From: Pinirhizobacter soli
GTDB taxonomy: Bacteria > Pseudomonadota > Gammaproteobacteria > Xanthomonadales > Rhodanobacteraceae
Assembly: GCF_015905305.1 (NCBI RefSeq)
Contig: NZ_JADZLQ010000002.1
Location: 496,001-560,000, forward strand
Direction: 5' to 3'
DNA length: 64,000 nt
Part shown: piece by piece, positions 28,100 to 37,306 of the stretch
Layout of the letters: the number at the start of each line of letters is the position of its first letter
Numbering within the stretch: the stretch's first letter is position 1
Position numbers and translations under genes: made by a program
The notes under the pieces: model-generated
What the model was told of the DNA's origin: nothing
Databases searched by the model: none
The model's input: only the letters and a program-made list of their open reading frames with translations

Positions 28100-29065
28100 T
28101 CAGGCCCCGCGATCGCCTTCAACCACGGGAACTTTCTCGCGCGCGCTGATCCAGCTGAAGGCAGCGATGCCCAGCACGATCGCCACCGCGCCCCACGCGG
28201 CGATGCCACGGGGCCACGCCTCGCCCAGGAACGAAACGCCCAAGACCGTGGCGAACAATAGTTCCGCGGCCTGCATGGCTTCCACGGCGGCCAGTGCCAC
28301 CGGTTGCCGGCCGACCATATGCGTTGCCTTGAAGAACAGCACGGTGGCGATCACCCCAGACGACAAGGCAACGCCGGCCGCCAGCATGGCTACGCGCAGC
28401 GTGGGAGGCCCGATCGTCCACCACGTCACCACGGCCAGCAGCAGCCACGCCGGCCAGCTGCACAACGTCATGCCGAAGACGCGCTGCAAGGCACCCACCG
28501 GCGTACCGGTGCGTTCAAGGTGCAACAGCACCATGCGATTGCCCAGTGGATAGGCAAACGCCGCGAATACCACGGCAGCCACCGCCCACCAGGCGCTGGC
28601 ATCCAGGTGACCGCTGGCATGGCTCCATTGCAGGGCCAGGATTCCCGCAATGATCACCAACCCTACCGCCAATGCATGCCATGCCACGCGGCGACGCTCA
28701 TCGCGATAGATGAAGGGTGCCAGCAAGGGCCCTGCAAGCACCGTGGCACTGAAACTGCCGGCAATGAGCCACGACGGACCGCTGCTGGCGGCCCAGGTCA
28801 GCGGAATGCCGAACAGCACGAAACCCACCGTGCTCCATGTCAGCCATGCCCGGGGGTGCCGCCGCAGTTCGGCGGGCAAGCAACCCAAGCCGCCGGCGAA
28901 GGGCAAAGCCAGTCCCAGGAACGGCAAGGTAAACGCGTAGCGCAGGATCACCGTCCACTGCCAGGCGCCGCCACCACCGACCGAGGCGCGGTTAAGCACG
29001 TAGGTCATGGTGAAGAACAGCGCGGAAACCAGGGCCAGGATGATCGCGCGTGCCGCGCGGCTCAT
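28100..29065 (-). CDS. EamA/EmrE-type DMT superfamily exporter
   Basis: A 321-residue inner-membrane protein with about ten hydrophobic helices and an internal two-fold repeat, typical of drug/metabolite transporters. It resembles the family annotated as multidrug-resistance efflux transporter (EmrE-like, PF13536), with the N-terminal LVSALFFTMTYVLNR and second-half VALSSGVIATVLFFKATH. Its start overlaps the hutF stop by 4 bp (29062-29065), so it is co-expressed with hutF and might export a histidine-pathway compound; the substrate is unknown. Confidence 0.85.
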   Translation of the reverse strand: MSRAARAIILALVSALFFTMTYVLNRASVGGGGAWQWTVILRYAFTLPFLGLALPFAGGLGCLPAELRRHPRAWLTWSTVGFVLFGIPLTWAASSGPSWLIAGSFSATVLAGPLLAPFIYRDERRRVAWHALAVGLVIIAGILALQWSHASGHLDASAWWAVAAVVFAAFAYPLGNRMVLLHLERTGTPVGALQRVFGMTLCSWPAWLLLAVVTWWTIGPPTLRVAMLAAGVALSSGVIATVLFFKATHMVGRQPVALAAVEAMQAAELLFATVLGVSFLGEAWPRGIAAWGAVAIVLGIAAFSWISAREKVPVVEGDRGA

Positions 29066-30423
29066 GCCTTGAGCCTCTCCACGGTACGGCGGTAGCGATC
29101 GGCGATGCGCGACTGGTCCACGTGCTGTCCGCCCCGGACCACCCAGCGGCCTCCCACCATCACGTCGCGCACCAGAGGCACGTTGCCGGAGAAGATGAAG
29201 CTATCCATCGCCTCGCCGGCATCGCGCGCCGCCAGCACCGGCGACGCATCGTCCAGGACGACGAGGTCCGCACGTGCGCCAGTGGCGATCGTTCCGATGG
29301 CGGTTCCCGAGGCGGCCGCGCCACCGGCCAGGGATCGCGCAAACAACGATTCGCCCACGCTCTGGCCCGCATGCCGGGCCGCCACGTTGCGCTGCCGCGC
29401 CACCAACCGTTGACCGTATTCCAGCCAGCGCAGTTCTTCCACCGGGGAAACGGAAATGTGCGAATCCGACCCGATACCCAGCACGCCGCCCTGGTCGATG
29501 AAAGACGCCAGGGGGAAAAGCCCGTCGCCGAGGTTGGCCTCGGTCGTGGGACACAAGCCGACCACTGCGCCCGATTGGGCCAGGCCACGCGTTTCGCCGG
29601 CATCAAGGTGCGTGGCATGCACCAGGCACCACCGCGCATCCACCTGGACGTTATCGAGCAGCCACTGCACTGGGCGGCAACCGCGCACCGCCAGGCATTC
29701 GTCTACCTCCGGCACCTGCTCGGCGATGTGGATATGCACGGGCATGTCCCGGGCAATGGCGCCGAGCACCGCATGGATGGCATCGGGCTGCACCGCGCGA
29801 AGCGAGTGCAGGGCCACGCCCGTGGTCTTGCACTCGCCATCGCCAGCGCGCAGCGAATCGACAAGACGCAGGTACGCGTCCACCGTGTGGCCGAAACGTC
29901 GCTGGCGTTCGCCCAGCGGCCGGCCATCGAAACCGCCGGTCATGTACAGCACGGGCAGGAGCGTCAAGCCGATGCCTGCCTCTTCCGCCGCCTCGGCGAT
30001 CGCGTGCGACATGGCCCCGGGATCGGGCCATGGCGAACCGTCCGGTTGGTGGTGCAGGTAGTGGAACTCGCACACGTGCGTATAGCCAGCCTTGAGCATT
30101 TCCACGTACAACTGCGCGGCGATGGCCTTGAGGTCGTCCGGGCCGATGCGCTGGGCAAAACCGTACATCGCCTCGCGCCAGGTCCAGAAGCTGTCGTCGC
30201 CCGGTCCGCGGCGCTCGGCCATGCCGGCCATGGCACGCTGGAAGGCATGCGAATGCAGGTTCGGCATGCCCGGCAGCACGTATTTGCCCAGCCGGGTCGA
30301 CGGGCCGCCTGCGAGGGTCTGGCCATCGATCGCCAGACGTCCATCGCGCACGCCAAGCGTCATGCCCTGGGTCCAGCGATTGCCCTGCCAAGCGTGGTCG
30401 GCACGATACATTGATGTCGACAT
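29062..30423 (-). CDS. hutF: Formimidoylglutamate deiminase
   Basis: A 453-residue amidohydrolase that converts N-formimino-L-glutamate to N-formyl-L-glutamate in the five-step histidine pathway. Metal-binding HSH is in PGMPNLHSHAFQRAM; other blocks match HutF: WTWREAMYGFA, VCEFHYLHHQPDG, VHIHIAEQ, HATHLD, and GIGSDSHISVSPVEELRWLEYGQR. The ATG at 30423 is chosen because GGAG lies 5 bases upstream. The next step would need formylglutamate deformylase (HutG), not in this window. It is divergent from the GNAT-nitrilase gene. Confidence 0.94.
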   Translation of the reverse strand: MSTSMYRADHAWQGNRWTQGMTLGVRDGRLAIDGQTLAGGPSTRLGKYVLPGMPNLHSHAFQRAMAGMAERRGPGDDSFWTWREAMYGFAQRIGPDDLKAIAAQLYVEMLKAGYTHVCEFHYLHHQPDGSPWPDPGAMSHAIAEAAEEAGIGLTLLPVLYMTGGFDGRPLGERQRRFGHTVDAYLRLVDSLRAGDGECKTTGVALHSLRAVQPDAIHAVLGAIARDMPVHIHIAEQVPEVDECLAVRGCRPVQWLLDNVQVDARWCLVHATHLDAGETRGLAQSGAVVGLCPTTEANLGDGLFPLASFIDQGGVLGIGSDSHISVSPVEELRWLEYGQRLVARQRNVAARHAGQSVGESLFARSLAGGAAASGTAIGTIATGARADLVVLDDASPVLAARDAGEAMDSFIFSGNVPLVRDVMVGGRWVVRGGQHVDQSRIADRYRRTVERLKA

Positions 30424-30658
30424 GGTGCTCCATGGTGCCTCGCGCGGCCCGCGCCACGCCCGAGCCACCATGGTACGCAATGCGCCGCCGCTTGGCTTGG
30501 AGAACCGGAAGTTGTCGTGGGAAACGAGCCGCAACAGGATTTCTTCACGATCGGATCGGCACCATGGTGGCCCATGCGCGGGCACAGCGTGGCCATCGCC
30601 AGGCTTCCAGCGACATCTTCCCTACGTGCACCGCCCCCTCTTCCACGCAGGCAACCCC

Positions 30659-32245
30659 ATGACCCATCAAGCCGCCACCGGCACGCGCCCGACCGACGGG
30701 CCGCAACTGCAGCTTCGCGAGGCCCTTCCTGCGGATGTACCCCAATTGGTGGCCCTCACCGCGCGGGTCTACTCCGCCGAATGGGGCCATTCCGCCGCGA
30801 TGCTGCAGGCCCAGCAATCGCATTTTCCGGAAGGGCAATTCGTCGTGGAGTACGAGGGCACCATCGTCGGCTACTGCGCTACCTTCCGCATTGCCGAAGC
30901 GGTGGCCCTGGCACCGCATACCTGGATGCAGGTCACCGGCGGCGGTTTCGCCTCACGGCACGATCCGAAGGGCAACTGGCTCTACGGCATGGAAGTGGTG
31001 GTGCATCCGGACTTTCGCGGCATGCGCATCGGCCAGCGCCTCTACCAGGCTCGCAAACGCCTGTGCATGGACCTGAAGCTCCGCGGCATCGTCTTCGGTG
31101 GCCGCATCCCCGGCCTTGCACGCAACATGCAGCGCTACGGGACGGCCGAGAAATACGTCCAGGCCGTGGTGGATGGTGCACGCCGCGACCAGACCTTGAG
31201 TTTCCAGCTTCGCAACGGCTTCGAGCTGGTTGGCCTGCTGCGCGAATACGTGCCATCCGACCATGAATCGCTCGGCTACGCCGCGCACCTGGTCTGGCGC
31301 AACCCGAGCCTGCATGACCATCCGGACATCCCCACCGTGTCGCAACCACGGGCACTGCCGGACAGCGTGCGCGTGGCTTCGGTCCAGTACATGCAGCGGC
31401 GCATTTCCTCATTCGATGAATTTGCCAGGCAGGTGGAATATTTCGTCGACATCGCCGCCGACTACGACGCCGACTTCGTCACCTTCCCCGAGCTGATCAC
31501 GCTGCAGCTTCTTTCCATCGAGAATGCGGAGCTTTCCCCGGTGGACTCCATCCGCCGGCTTTCCGAATACACCCCGCAGGTGCGCGAGCTTTTCCAGCGG
31601 CTGGCGGTGAACTTCAACATCAACATCATCGGCGGCTCGCATCCCACGCGGATGCCCAACGGCGATATCCACAACGTCTGTTATGTATGCCTGCGCGACG
31701 GTTCCATCCACGAGCGGGAAAAACTCCACCCCACGCCGAGCGAGCGCAACGTGTGGAACGTCACCGGCGGGGAGTCGGCGGCAATGATCAACACCGACTG
31801 CGGCCCGATCGGCGTGATGATCTGCTACGACTCGGAATTCCCGGAAGTTGCAAGGCACCTGACCGACCAGGGTGCCTTGATCCTGTTCGTGCCCTTCTGC
31901 ACGGACGTGCGCGAAGGCTACCTGCGCGTGCGCTATTGCTCGCAGGCGCGCGCCATCGAAAACCAGTGCTACGTGGTGTTGTCGGGCAATGTCGGCAACC
32001 TGCCGGGTGTCAACAACTTCGACATCCAGTACGGGCAAAGCTGCATCCTCACCCCCAGCGACCTGCCCTTCGCCCGCGACGGCATCGCCGCAGACTCCAC
32101 GCCCAACACCGAAACGGTGCTTTTCGCCGACCTTCGCCTGGAGAACCTGGCGCGCGCCCGCAACTCCGGCGCCGTGACCAACCTGAAGGATCGCCGTTTC
32201 GACCTTTATGAAGTGCGCTGGACGCGCAATACTGAGGCCACCTGA
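30659..32245 (+). CDS. GNAT acetyltransferase / carbon-nitrogen hydrolase fusion
   Basis: A 528-residue two-domain protein. Residues about 15-220 are a GNAT domain (LREALPADVPQLVALTARVY; acetyl-CoA loop region VVHPDFRGMRIGQRLYQARK). Residues about 238-515 are a nitrilase-superfamily amidase with all three catalytic residues visible: Glu in FVTFPELIT, Lys in EREKLHPTPSE and Cys in GVMICYDSEFPE. Fusions of this design, as in Bacillus YhcX, are widespread but lack a proven substrate. It stands between hutF and hutI and ends 78 bp before hutI on the same strand, so an amide or amine from histidine or polyamine metabolism is conceivable. Confidence 0.9.
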   Translation: MTHQAATGTRPTDGPQLQLREALPADVPQLVALTARVYSAEWGHSAAMLQAQQSHFPEGQFVVEYEGTIVGYCATFRIAEAVALAPHTWMQVTGGGFASRHDPKGNWLYGMEVVVHPDFRGMRIGQRLYQARKRLCMDLKLRGIVFGGRIPGLARNMQRYGTAEKYVQAVVDGARRDQTLSFQLRNGFELVGLLREYVPSDHESLGYAAHLVWRNPSLHDHPDIPTVSQPRALPDSVRVASVQYMQRRISSFDEFARQVEYFVDIAADYDADFVTFPELITLQLLSIENAELSPVDSIRRLSEYTPQVRELFQRLAVNFNINIIGGSHPTRMPNGDIHNVCYVCLRDGSIHEREKLHPTPSERNVWNVTGGESAAMINTDCGPIGVMICYDSEFPEVARHLTDQGALILFVPFCTDVREGYLRVRYCSQARAIENQCYVVLSGNVGNLPGVNNFDIQYGQSCILTPSDLPFARDGIAADSTPNTETVLFADLRLENLARARNSGAVTNLKDRRFDLYEVRWTRNTEAT

Positions 32246-32323
32246 ACCACTTCAAGACATATCCTGGCGGGGGCCCGACGATAAGGACGGCCCCATGATG
32301 GAAAGCGCCTGGACGAATACGCC

Positions 32324-33547
32324 ATGACACAGCGCTGGGACACATTGCTGGTAAACGCTCGCCTGGCAACTTTTGCCGGGAGCGAACCCTACGGCCTGAT
32401 CGAACACGGCGCGCTGGCATGGGCAGGCGGCCGAATAGCTTTTTGCGGCCCGGTGGGCGACCTGCCCGGCAGGCCCATGGAACTGGCCGAACACGTGCTC
32501 GACCTCGACGGCGGCCTGGTGACCCCCGGCCTGATCGATTGCCATACCCACCTGGTGTTCGCTGGCAATCGCGCCAACGAGTTCGACATGCGGCTCAAAG
32601 GCGCAAGCTACGAAGCCATCGCCCGGGCCGGGGGCGGCATCGTCTCCACCGTGCGGGCCGTGCGCGAGGCCACCGAGGCGAGGCTCTTTGCCCAAAGCGC
32701 GCCGCGTGCCCGCGCCCTGATCGCCGATGGCGTGACGACAGTTGAGATCAAGTCCGGCTACGGCCTGGAGTTGCAGGCCGAGCGGCGCATGCTGCGCGTG
32801 GCACGCGAACTGGGTGTGCAGCTGGGCGTTTGCGTGCGCACCACGTTCATTGGCCTGCATGCCCTGCCCACCGAACACAAGGACGACCGCCCAGGCTACG
32901 TCGACAAGGTCTGCGACGAAATGCTGCCACTGCTGGCTGCCGAAGGCCTGGTCGATGCGGTGGATGCCTTCTGCGAAGGGATCGGTTTCGACCGCGAGGA
33001 AACGCGCCGGGTCTTCGAACGCGCGCACGCGCTTGGCTTGCCGGTGAAGCTGCACGCCGAACAGCTTTCCGACATGGACGGCGCGGCGCTGGTGGCCGAG
33101 TACGGCGGCCTGTCGGCCGATCACCTGGAGCACTTGTCTGAATCGGGCGTGCGCGCCATGGCCGAAGCCGGGACAGTGGCGGTGTTGTTGCCCGGTGCGT
33201 TCTATGCGTTACGCGAGACGAAACTGCCGCCATTGGATGCGCTGCGGGAACATCGCGTGCCGATCGCCATTGCCACCGACTTGAATCCCGGCACCTCGCC
33301 GCTGTTGTCGCTGCGGATGGCAGCGGGGATGGCCTGCACGCTGTTCCGCATGACACCCGAGGAAGCCCTGGCCGGCATCACCGTGCATGCCGCCCGTGCC
33401 CTGGGCTTGAGCGACCGTGGCACGCTGGAGCCTGGCAAGCGCGCGGACATCGCGGTGTGGAACGTGCAGGATCCGGCGGAGCTCTGCTACTGGATCGGCG
33501 GCCCGTTGTTGCGGCAAAGCCACGTGGCCGGTCGTCGGCTGGCCTGA
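32324..33547 (+). CDS. hutI: Imidazolonepropionase
   Basis: A 407-residue metal-dependent amidohydrolase, third enzyme of histidine degradation, opening the imidazolone ring to formiminoglutamate. Metal ligands are visible in [12 protein letters not shown], the VKLHAEQ His and the late [10 protein letters not shown] Asp; the family blocks [19 protein letters not shown] and EIKSGYGLE are intact. It follows the GNAT-nitrilase gene by 78 bp on the same strand. Its product is the substrate of the HutF encoded on the opposite strand nearby. Confidence 0.96.
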   Translation: MTQRWDTLLVNARLATFAGSEPYGLIEHGALAWAGGRIAFCGPVGDLPGRPMELAEHVLDLDGGLVTPGLIDCHTHLVFAGNRANEFDMRLKGASYEAIARAGGGIVSTVRAVREATEARLFAQSAPRARALIADGVTTVEIKSGYGLELQAERRMLRVARELGVQLGVCVRTTFIGLHALPTEHKDDRPGYVDKVCDEMLPLLAAEGLVDAVDAFCEGIGFDREETRRVFERAHALGLPVKLHAEQLSDMDGAALVAEYGGLSADHLEHLSESGVRAMAEAGTVAVLLPGAFYALRETKLPPLDALREHRVPIAIATDLNPGTSPLLSLRMAAGMACTLFRMTPEEALAGITVHAARALGLSDRGTLEPGKRADIAVWNVQDPAELCYWIGGPLLRQSHVAGRRLA

Positions 33548-33641
33548 TTTGCCCGGCACGGCGTCCTTAAGGACTTCCAGCACTGCTTGCCGGCGGCGCG
33601 CCGCGTTAGCTTGGGGCACTTGGCCAGGCATGGGGCTGTCG

Positions 33642-34172
33642 ATGATCAGGCTATCGATGAAAAGGCGATATTCCGTGGCTGCCGGTCTGGTTGTCCTGGT
33701 CGCGGCAGGCATCGGCCACGCGGCAACGGATTCCCCGGGCGGCGCCTCCGCCTTCTCCCCCTACATCGGCCACTGGGCTTGCGAGGGCCATTTCACCTCG
33801 AACAACAAGCCCATCGCTTCAACGATGTCATTCGCCAGCGCCTTGGCCGGCAAGGGCATCATCAAGGCACAGGACGATGTTCCCACGCTTGGGAATTACC
33901 ATTCGGTTGAAACATGGGCCTTTGATGCGAAGGCCAACCAGTGGGTCGCCGGCATCGTGGATTCTTCCGGTGGCGTGCGGACTTTTCGCTCTCCCGGACA
34001 GGTCGAGGGCAAACTCACCTGGACGCTGGTCGATGGCCAGCCTGCCCAGCAATTTGTCTACTCGCCCGTATCGTCAGGCAAGTTCCAGCTGGACTGGCTG
34101 ATCGAGCGTCCGGGCAAGGGCTTGGTTGTGGGTGACACGCTGACCTGCAAGCGCCTCGCCGGCGCGTCCTGA
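33642..34172 (+). CDS. Small exported protein, unknown function
   Basis: A 176-residue protein with a signal peptide (KRRYSVAAGLVVLVAAGIGHA). The mature part (YIGHWACEGHFTSNNKPIAS, ETWAFDAKANQWVAGIVDSSGG, GDTLTCKR) reads as a small beta-rich domain that weakly recalls DUF1579-like or lipocalin-like folds; I do not assign a family. Two cysteines, in WACEGHF and LTCKR, could form a disulfide. In-frame starts at 33630, 33642 and 33657 are possible; 33642 has GGGG upstream. Confidence 0.72.
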   Translation: MIRLSMKRRYSVAAGLVVLVAAGIGHAATDSPGGASAFSPYIGHWACEGHFTSNNKPIASTMSFASALAGKGIIKAQDDVPTLGNYHSVETWAFDAKANQWVAGIVDSSGGVRTFRSPGQVEGKLTWTLVDGQPAQQFVYSPVSSGKFQLDWLIERPGKGLVVGDTLTCKRLAGAS

Positions 34173-34193
34173 CGTAGCCGATTCACGGGTGAA

Positions 34194-34715
34194 TCAACCT
34201 GCGTCGAGCTCAGCCGCCATCTGGGCAAGTGTAGCCACCGTGTTCATGTTGCGCGCCGTGCCATCTTTGGCAACGGGAATCTTCAGCTTCGAATGGGCCA
34301 TGCCTTCGCCGTAGTGGACATAGATCTCCCGCACACCCGCCGCGAGCTTCTCGTCCGCCGCGCCTGTGGCAGCGCTGACCGCGTCCGCGGGCGGCTTGTT
34401 GTCGAGGAAGATCGCTACCACGCGGTTTCCCGGCTCCCCGCTGAAGGGATTGGCCTTTGCCACGGCAGCCATCTCCGCCGCGGTGCGCACCATCACGCCG
34501 ACATGCTTGCCTGCGTAAGCGGTGAGTGCTTCTTCGAGTTTCGCCTTGACCGATCTTTCCGTCGCTCGCGAGGTAAAAACCACGTTGCCGCTCGCTATGT
34601 AGGTGGCTACGCGCGCGAAACCGACTCCCTCGCACATGGCTTTCAATTCGGCCATGGGCAGCTTGCCGGTACCACCGACGTTGACGGCTCTGAGCAGGGC
34701 GATATAGGCGGTCAT
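34194..34715 (-). CDS. DUF1697 domain protein
   Basis: A 173-residue cytoplasmic protein matching DUF1697 from end to end: it begins TAYIALLRAVNVGGTGKLPM, followed by ATYIASGNVVF, the VMVRTAAEM segment, and ends with ARNMNTVATLAQMA. The biochemical role of this family is not known. It lies between two plus-strand genes and appears to be a single-gene unit. Confidence 0.9.
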   Translation of the reverse strand: MTAYIALLRAVNVGGTGKLPMAELKAMCEGVGFARVATYIASGNVVFTSRATERSVKAKLEEALTAYAGKHVGVMVRTAAEMAAVAKANPFSGEPGNRVVAIFLDNKPPADAVSAATGAADEKLAAGVREIYVHYGEGMAHSKLKIPVAKDGTARNMNTVATLAQMAAELDAG

Positions 34716-34806
34716 TGCCGCAGCCTAACACCAGTCAGGGGTGTCAGCTAAACTTCCGCCGAGAGATCGGCGACGAGCCCGCACCATGGCCACGAACGAG
34801 GCTTCC

Positions 34807-35205
34807 ATGAAGAAAATGCTTACCGGCTCGTGCTATTGCGGTGCGGCGACCTACCTTGTCCCCGACGAATTTCTTTATGCGGCCTATTGCCACTGTTCCA
34901 ACTGCAGGCGAACCACGGGATCGGCGTTCAAGCCTTTCGCTGGCATCGAGCGCTCAAAGCTGGTGGCCACCTGCAGTAGCGATGCATTGCAGATGGTCGG
35001 CGATGTCGAGGGTAACGATACCCACTGCGCGACATGCGGTTCGCTGCTTTATTCCGTCGTAAGGGAAGGCGCATATGTGCATGTGGCGATGGGCACGCTA
35101 GTCGATGCCCCGGCGATCCGCCCCGCCCACCACATTTTCGTGGGTTCGAAAGCACCCTGGCATCAGATCACCGACGACCTGCCGCAATATGCCGAACACG
35201 CGTGA
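34807..35205 (+). CDS. GFA family (CENP-V/GFA domain) zinc-binding protein
   Basis: A 132-residue protein of the GFA/CENP-V family, often loosely called glutathione-dependent formaldehyde-activating enzyme. Zinc ligands are visible as GSCYCGAATY, YCHCSNCRRTTGSAF and HCATCGSLLY. The C-terminal block VGSKAPWHQITDDLPQYAEH is complete, so the protein is full length. The ATG at 34807 has GAGG 5 bases upstream. A truncated glyoxalase-like sequence follows immediately in the same reading frame. Confidence 0.88.
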   Translation: MKKMLTGSCYCGAATYLVPDEFLYAAYCHCSNCRRTTGSAFKPFAGIERSKLVATCSSDALQMVGDVEGNDTHCATCGSLLYSVVREGAYVHVAMGTLVDAPAIRPAHHIFVGSKAPWHQITDDLPQYAEHA

Positions 35206-35505
35206 TCCCTGTTGCTCGAAGCCGAGCCCTATTTCGACGAGCCGTTCTATGTCGGCTTCTCGGTGGGTGGGTTCGAATTGGGCCTCCTGCCCGACGGCGA
35301 GCCCTCCACCGCTGGCGTACAGGCCTACTGGGCTGCCGCTGACATCGAAGCCGCCTTCAGGCGCGCGCTTGAGCTTGGTGCAACGGAAATCGAGCCCGTA
35401 ACCAACGTAGGCGGCGACATCCGCGTGGCGTCGGTGGCCGACCCTTTCGGCAATCGTCTGGGCCTGATCCACAACCCCCATTTCGATACCTCGGCGGTGC
35501 GCTAG
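35206..35505 (+). pseudogene. N-terminally truncated VOC/glyoxalase-family remnant
   Basis: Directly after the GFA stop (35203-35205) and in the same frame, 99 codons encode the C-terminal two thirds of a vicinal-oxygen-chelate domain: LEAEPYFDEPFYVGFSVGGF, ELGLLPDGE, then VASVADPFGNRLGLIHNPHF. The first beta strand and helix, about 30 residues with the usual start, are missing. The only nearby start is a TTG at 35212. It looks like a 5'-deleted copy abutting GFA, though translation from the TTG as a half-domain cannot be excluded. The terminator at 35531-35556 closes the unit. Confidence 0.68.
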
Positions 35506-35530
35506 CCGCGCTTTTGCCGCGGCCCAAACA

Positions 35531-35556
35531 AAAACCCCGCCAAGGCGGGGTTTTTT
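35531..35556 (+). terminator. Bidirectional Rho-independent terminator
   Basis: Stem CCCCGCC (35535-35541) with GGCGGGG (35544-35550), followed by six T on the plus strand and preceded by an A-run that gives T on the minus strand. It serves the GFA/VOC unit from the left and the THX gene from the right. Confidence 0.88.
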
Positions 35557-35578
35557 CATCCAGCGGTGAACCGATGGA

Positions 35579-35746
35579 TCAGGCGGACTTCTTGCGCACC
35601 GGGGCAGCCTTCTTCACGGCGGCGGGCTTGGCCACCACGGCCGGCTTGCCGGCGACAGCAGGAGCCACTGCGGTATGCGGGCGGTTTTTTCCATAGCTGC
35701 CGCGGTAGGTCTTGCCACGACGGGTCTTGCGATCGCCCTTACCCAT
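35579..35746 (-). CDS. 30S ribosomal protein THX
   Basis: A 55-residue, very basic protein beginning MGKGDRKTRRGKTYRGSYGK, which is the THX (bTHX) signature of a small subunit protein that fills a cavity near the head of the 30S ribosome. The first 26 residues match the short Thermus protein; a further 29-residue tail of Ala, Lys, Pro and Val (with repeated A-x-K-P-A) is an extension. The start at 35746 is certain: AAGGAG lies 8 bases upstream. A longer ORF reading through this start is not the gene. Confidence 0.88.
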   Translation of the reverse strand: MGKGDRKTRRGKTYRGSYGKNRPHTAVAPAVAGKPAVVAKPAAVKKAAPVRKKSA

Positions 35747-35837
35747 GGGAAACTCCTTAGAATTTAATGTGTTGATGGTCGACCAGCTTATCAGCCGGCC
35801 GCCAAAGCGCAAGGGCGGGGAAATTTCGTCAATCCGG

Positions 35838-36779
35838 TCAAGGCTGTGCGTGCCCCCCGCAAGTCTCATCCATGTCCGGACAGGGGCCCGGATCGATCTG
35901 CACCGTGGCGTGGCCGATGCCATAGCGATCCAGCAGCGTGCGTTTGATGGCATCAAGCACCGCCGCCGCATTGGCCCCTTCATGGACCTCGGCATGGAGC
36001 GTTGCCATCCGCGAGCCACTGGCTACCTGCCAGATATGCACATGGTGGATGTCGGCGATACCGGGATCAGCAGCCTTCAGTACCGCCTCGACATCCTCCG
36101 GCTTCACGCCTTCGGGGGTCCCTTCGAGCAGGATATGCGAGGACCGGCGTAGCAGCATCCAGGCACTGCGCAGGATAAGCAGGCACACCAGCACCGAAAG
36201 CACGGGATCGGCCCATAGCCAGCCCAGCCAGCGCACGGCCAGTGCGGCGACGATGGCCGCCACGGAGCCTAAAAGGTCGCCCAGCACGTGCAGGCTGGCG
36301 CCGGCAATATTGACGTCGTCCTTGTCGTGGCCGTGCAACGTGCTCAACACCAGCACGTTAACGGCAAGGCCGATCACGGCCACGATCAACATGACGCCGG
36401 AAAGGATGGGAGTGGGTGAAAACAGCCGTTGCACCGCCTCGTAGGCGATGAACACGATCAGCACGAACTGGGTGAGCGCATTGACGAACCCGGCAAGCAC
36501 TTCCATGCGCCCGTAGCCGAAGGTTCGCTTCTCGTCGGCCGGGCGCGTGGCAAACCAGGCGCCACAGAAGGCCAGCAGCATGGCCAACGCGTCCACCAGC
36601 ATATGACCCGCGTCGGCTAGCAGGGCCAGAGAACCTGACCAGACGCCGCCAAGGGCCTCCACCACCATCATCACGGTCGTCAGCACGAAGGCGATCAGAA
36701 GCTTCCGCTGGGTGGACATGCCCCCTGGCGCGGAACCGTGCTGGTGCCCGTGATGATCGTGGTCGTGATGGTGTGCCAT
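35838..36779 (-). CDS. Cation diffusion facilitator (zinc exporter, CzcD/ZitB-like)
   Basis: A 313-residue inner-membrane exporter of Zn2+ or related ions. It begins with a histidine-rich stretch (MAHHHDHDHHGHQHG), followed by six membrane helices; metal-site residues are visible as LLADAGHMLVDALA (helix 2) and GASLHVLGDLLGSV (helix 5), and the cytoplasmic C-terminal domain contains DIHHVHIWQVASG. It lies 56 bp downstream of the MerC-like gene and is probably transcribed with it from the promoter carrying the Zur-like site. Confidence 0.92.
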   Translation of the reverse strand: MAHHHDHDHHGHQHGSAPGGMSTQRKLLIAFVLTTVMMVVEALGGVWSGSLALLADAGHMLVDALAMLLAFCGAWFATRPADEKRTFGYGRMEVLAGFVNALTQFVLIVFIAYEAVQRLFSPTPILSGVMLIVAVIGLAVNVLVLSTLHGHDKDDVNIAGASLHVLGDLLGSVAAIVAALAVRWLGWLWADPVLSVLVCLLILRSAWMLLRRSSHILLEGTPEGVKPEDVEAVLKAADPGIADIHHVHIWQVASGSRMATLHAEVHEGANAAAVLDAIKRTLLDRYGIGHATVQIDPGPCPDMDETCGGHAQP

Positions 36780-36835
36780 GGGGTAATGCTAGGAACCGTG
36801 GCGCGCGTTACACAATCGCAGGCGCGGCGGACCAT

Positions 36836-37267
36836 TCAGTGTGCGCACGCAGGGCCATGCACGTGGATGCGGTCGAATCGCAGGTTCACGAAGTGCGCCG
36901 AGGCCACCAGCAGGCCACCACATGTCACCAGCACGCTGTGCAGCAACAACGAGCCGGTATCGTGCAGCACGGTGATCCCGGCGATCAGCAGCAAGAGGCC
37001 CGGCAGCACCAGTCCCAGTGCCAGGCGCCGCCGGTGACGGCGGTAACCGCTCAGTAGCGTGATCGTGGCCAGCAGGCAGGCAAACAGCACGAAGCCCTTC
37101 TCAAAGGTGTGGCTGGCCAGGAACTGGAGCCCCAGCAAGGGCAGGAAGACCAACACGAAGGGCAACGCGGCGCAGTGGACGGCACACAGGAAGGAAGCCG
37201 TCGCGCCCAGGCGATCAGCCAGGTGCCACCAACGCTTGCGGACTTCCGGCTCGGGTGGCTGGTTCAT
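36836..37267 (-). CDS. MerC-domain membrane protein
   Basis: A 143-residue inner-membrane protein of the MerC family. Four hydrophobic helices are visible; the first contains the metal-binding pair in SFLCAVHCAALP. A His-rich end (DRIHVHGPACAH) adds a possible metal ligand set. In Xanthomonadales such proteins occur with zinc genes, and here the promoter has a Zur-like palindrome and a zinc exporter follows, so zinc rather than mercury is the likely ion. The start is uncertain: ATG at 37294 lies only 12 bp from the operator, so ATG at 37267 is preferred; neither has a clear ribosome-binding site. Confidence 0.8.
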   Translation of the reverse strand: MNQPPEPEVRKRWWHLADRLGATASFLCAVHCAALPFVLVFLPLLGLQFLASHTFEKGFVLFACLLATITLLSGYRRHRRRLALGLVLPGLLLLIAGITVLHDTGSLLLHSVLVTCGGLLVASAHFVNLRFDRIHVHGPACAH

Positions 37268-37306
37268 GGAGGAGATGGCGTGGGGAGGCCGCATGGGACG
37301 CGTATT

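Noticed and set aside
35579-36019. 146-codon ORF ending in the THX sequence
   Set aside because: The strong AAGGAG and ATG at 35746 mark the true start; the upstream part is antisense-free but overlaps the CDF exporter gene in another frame.
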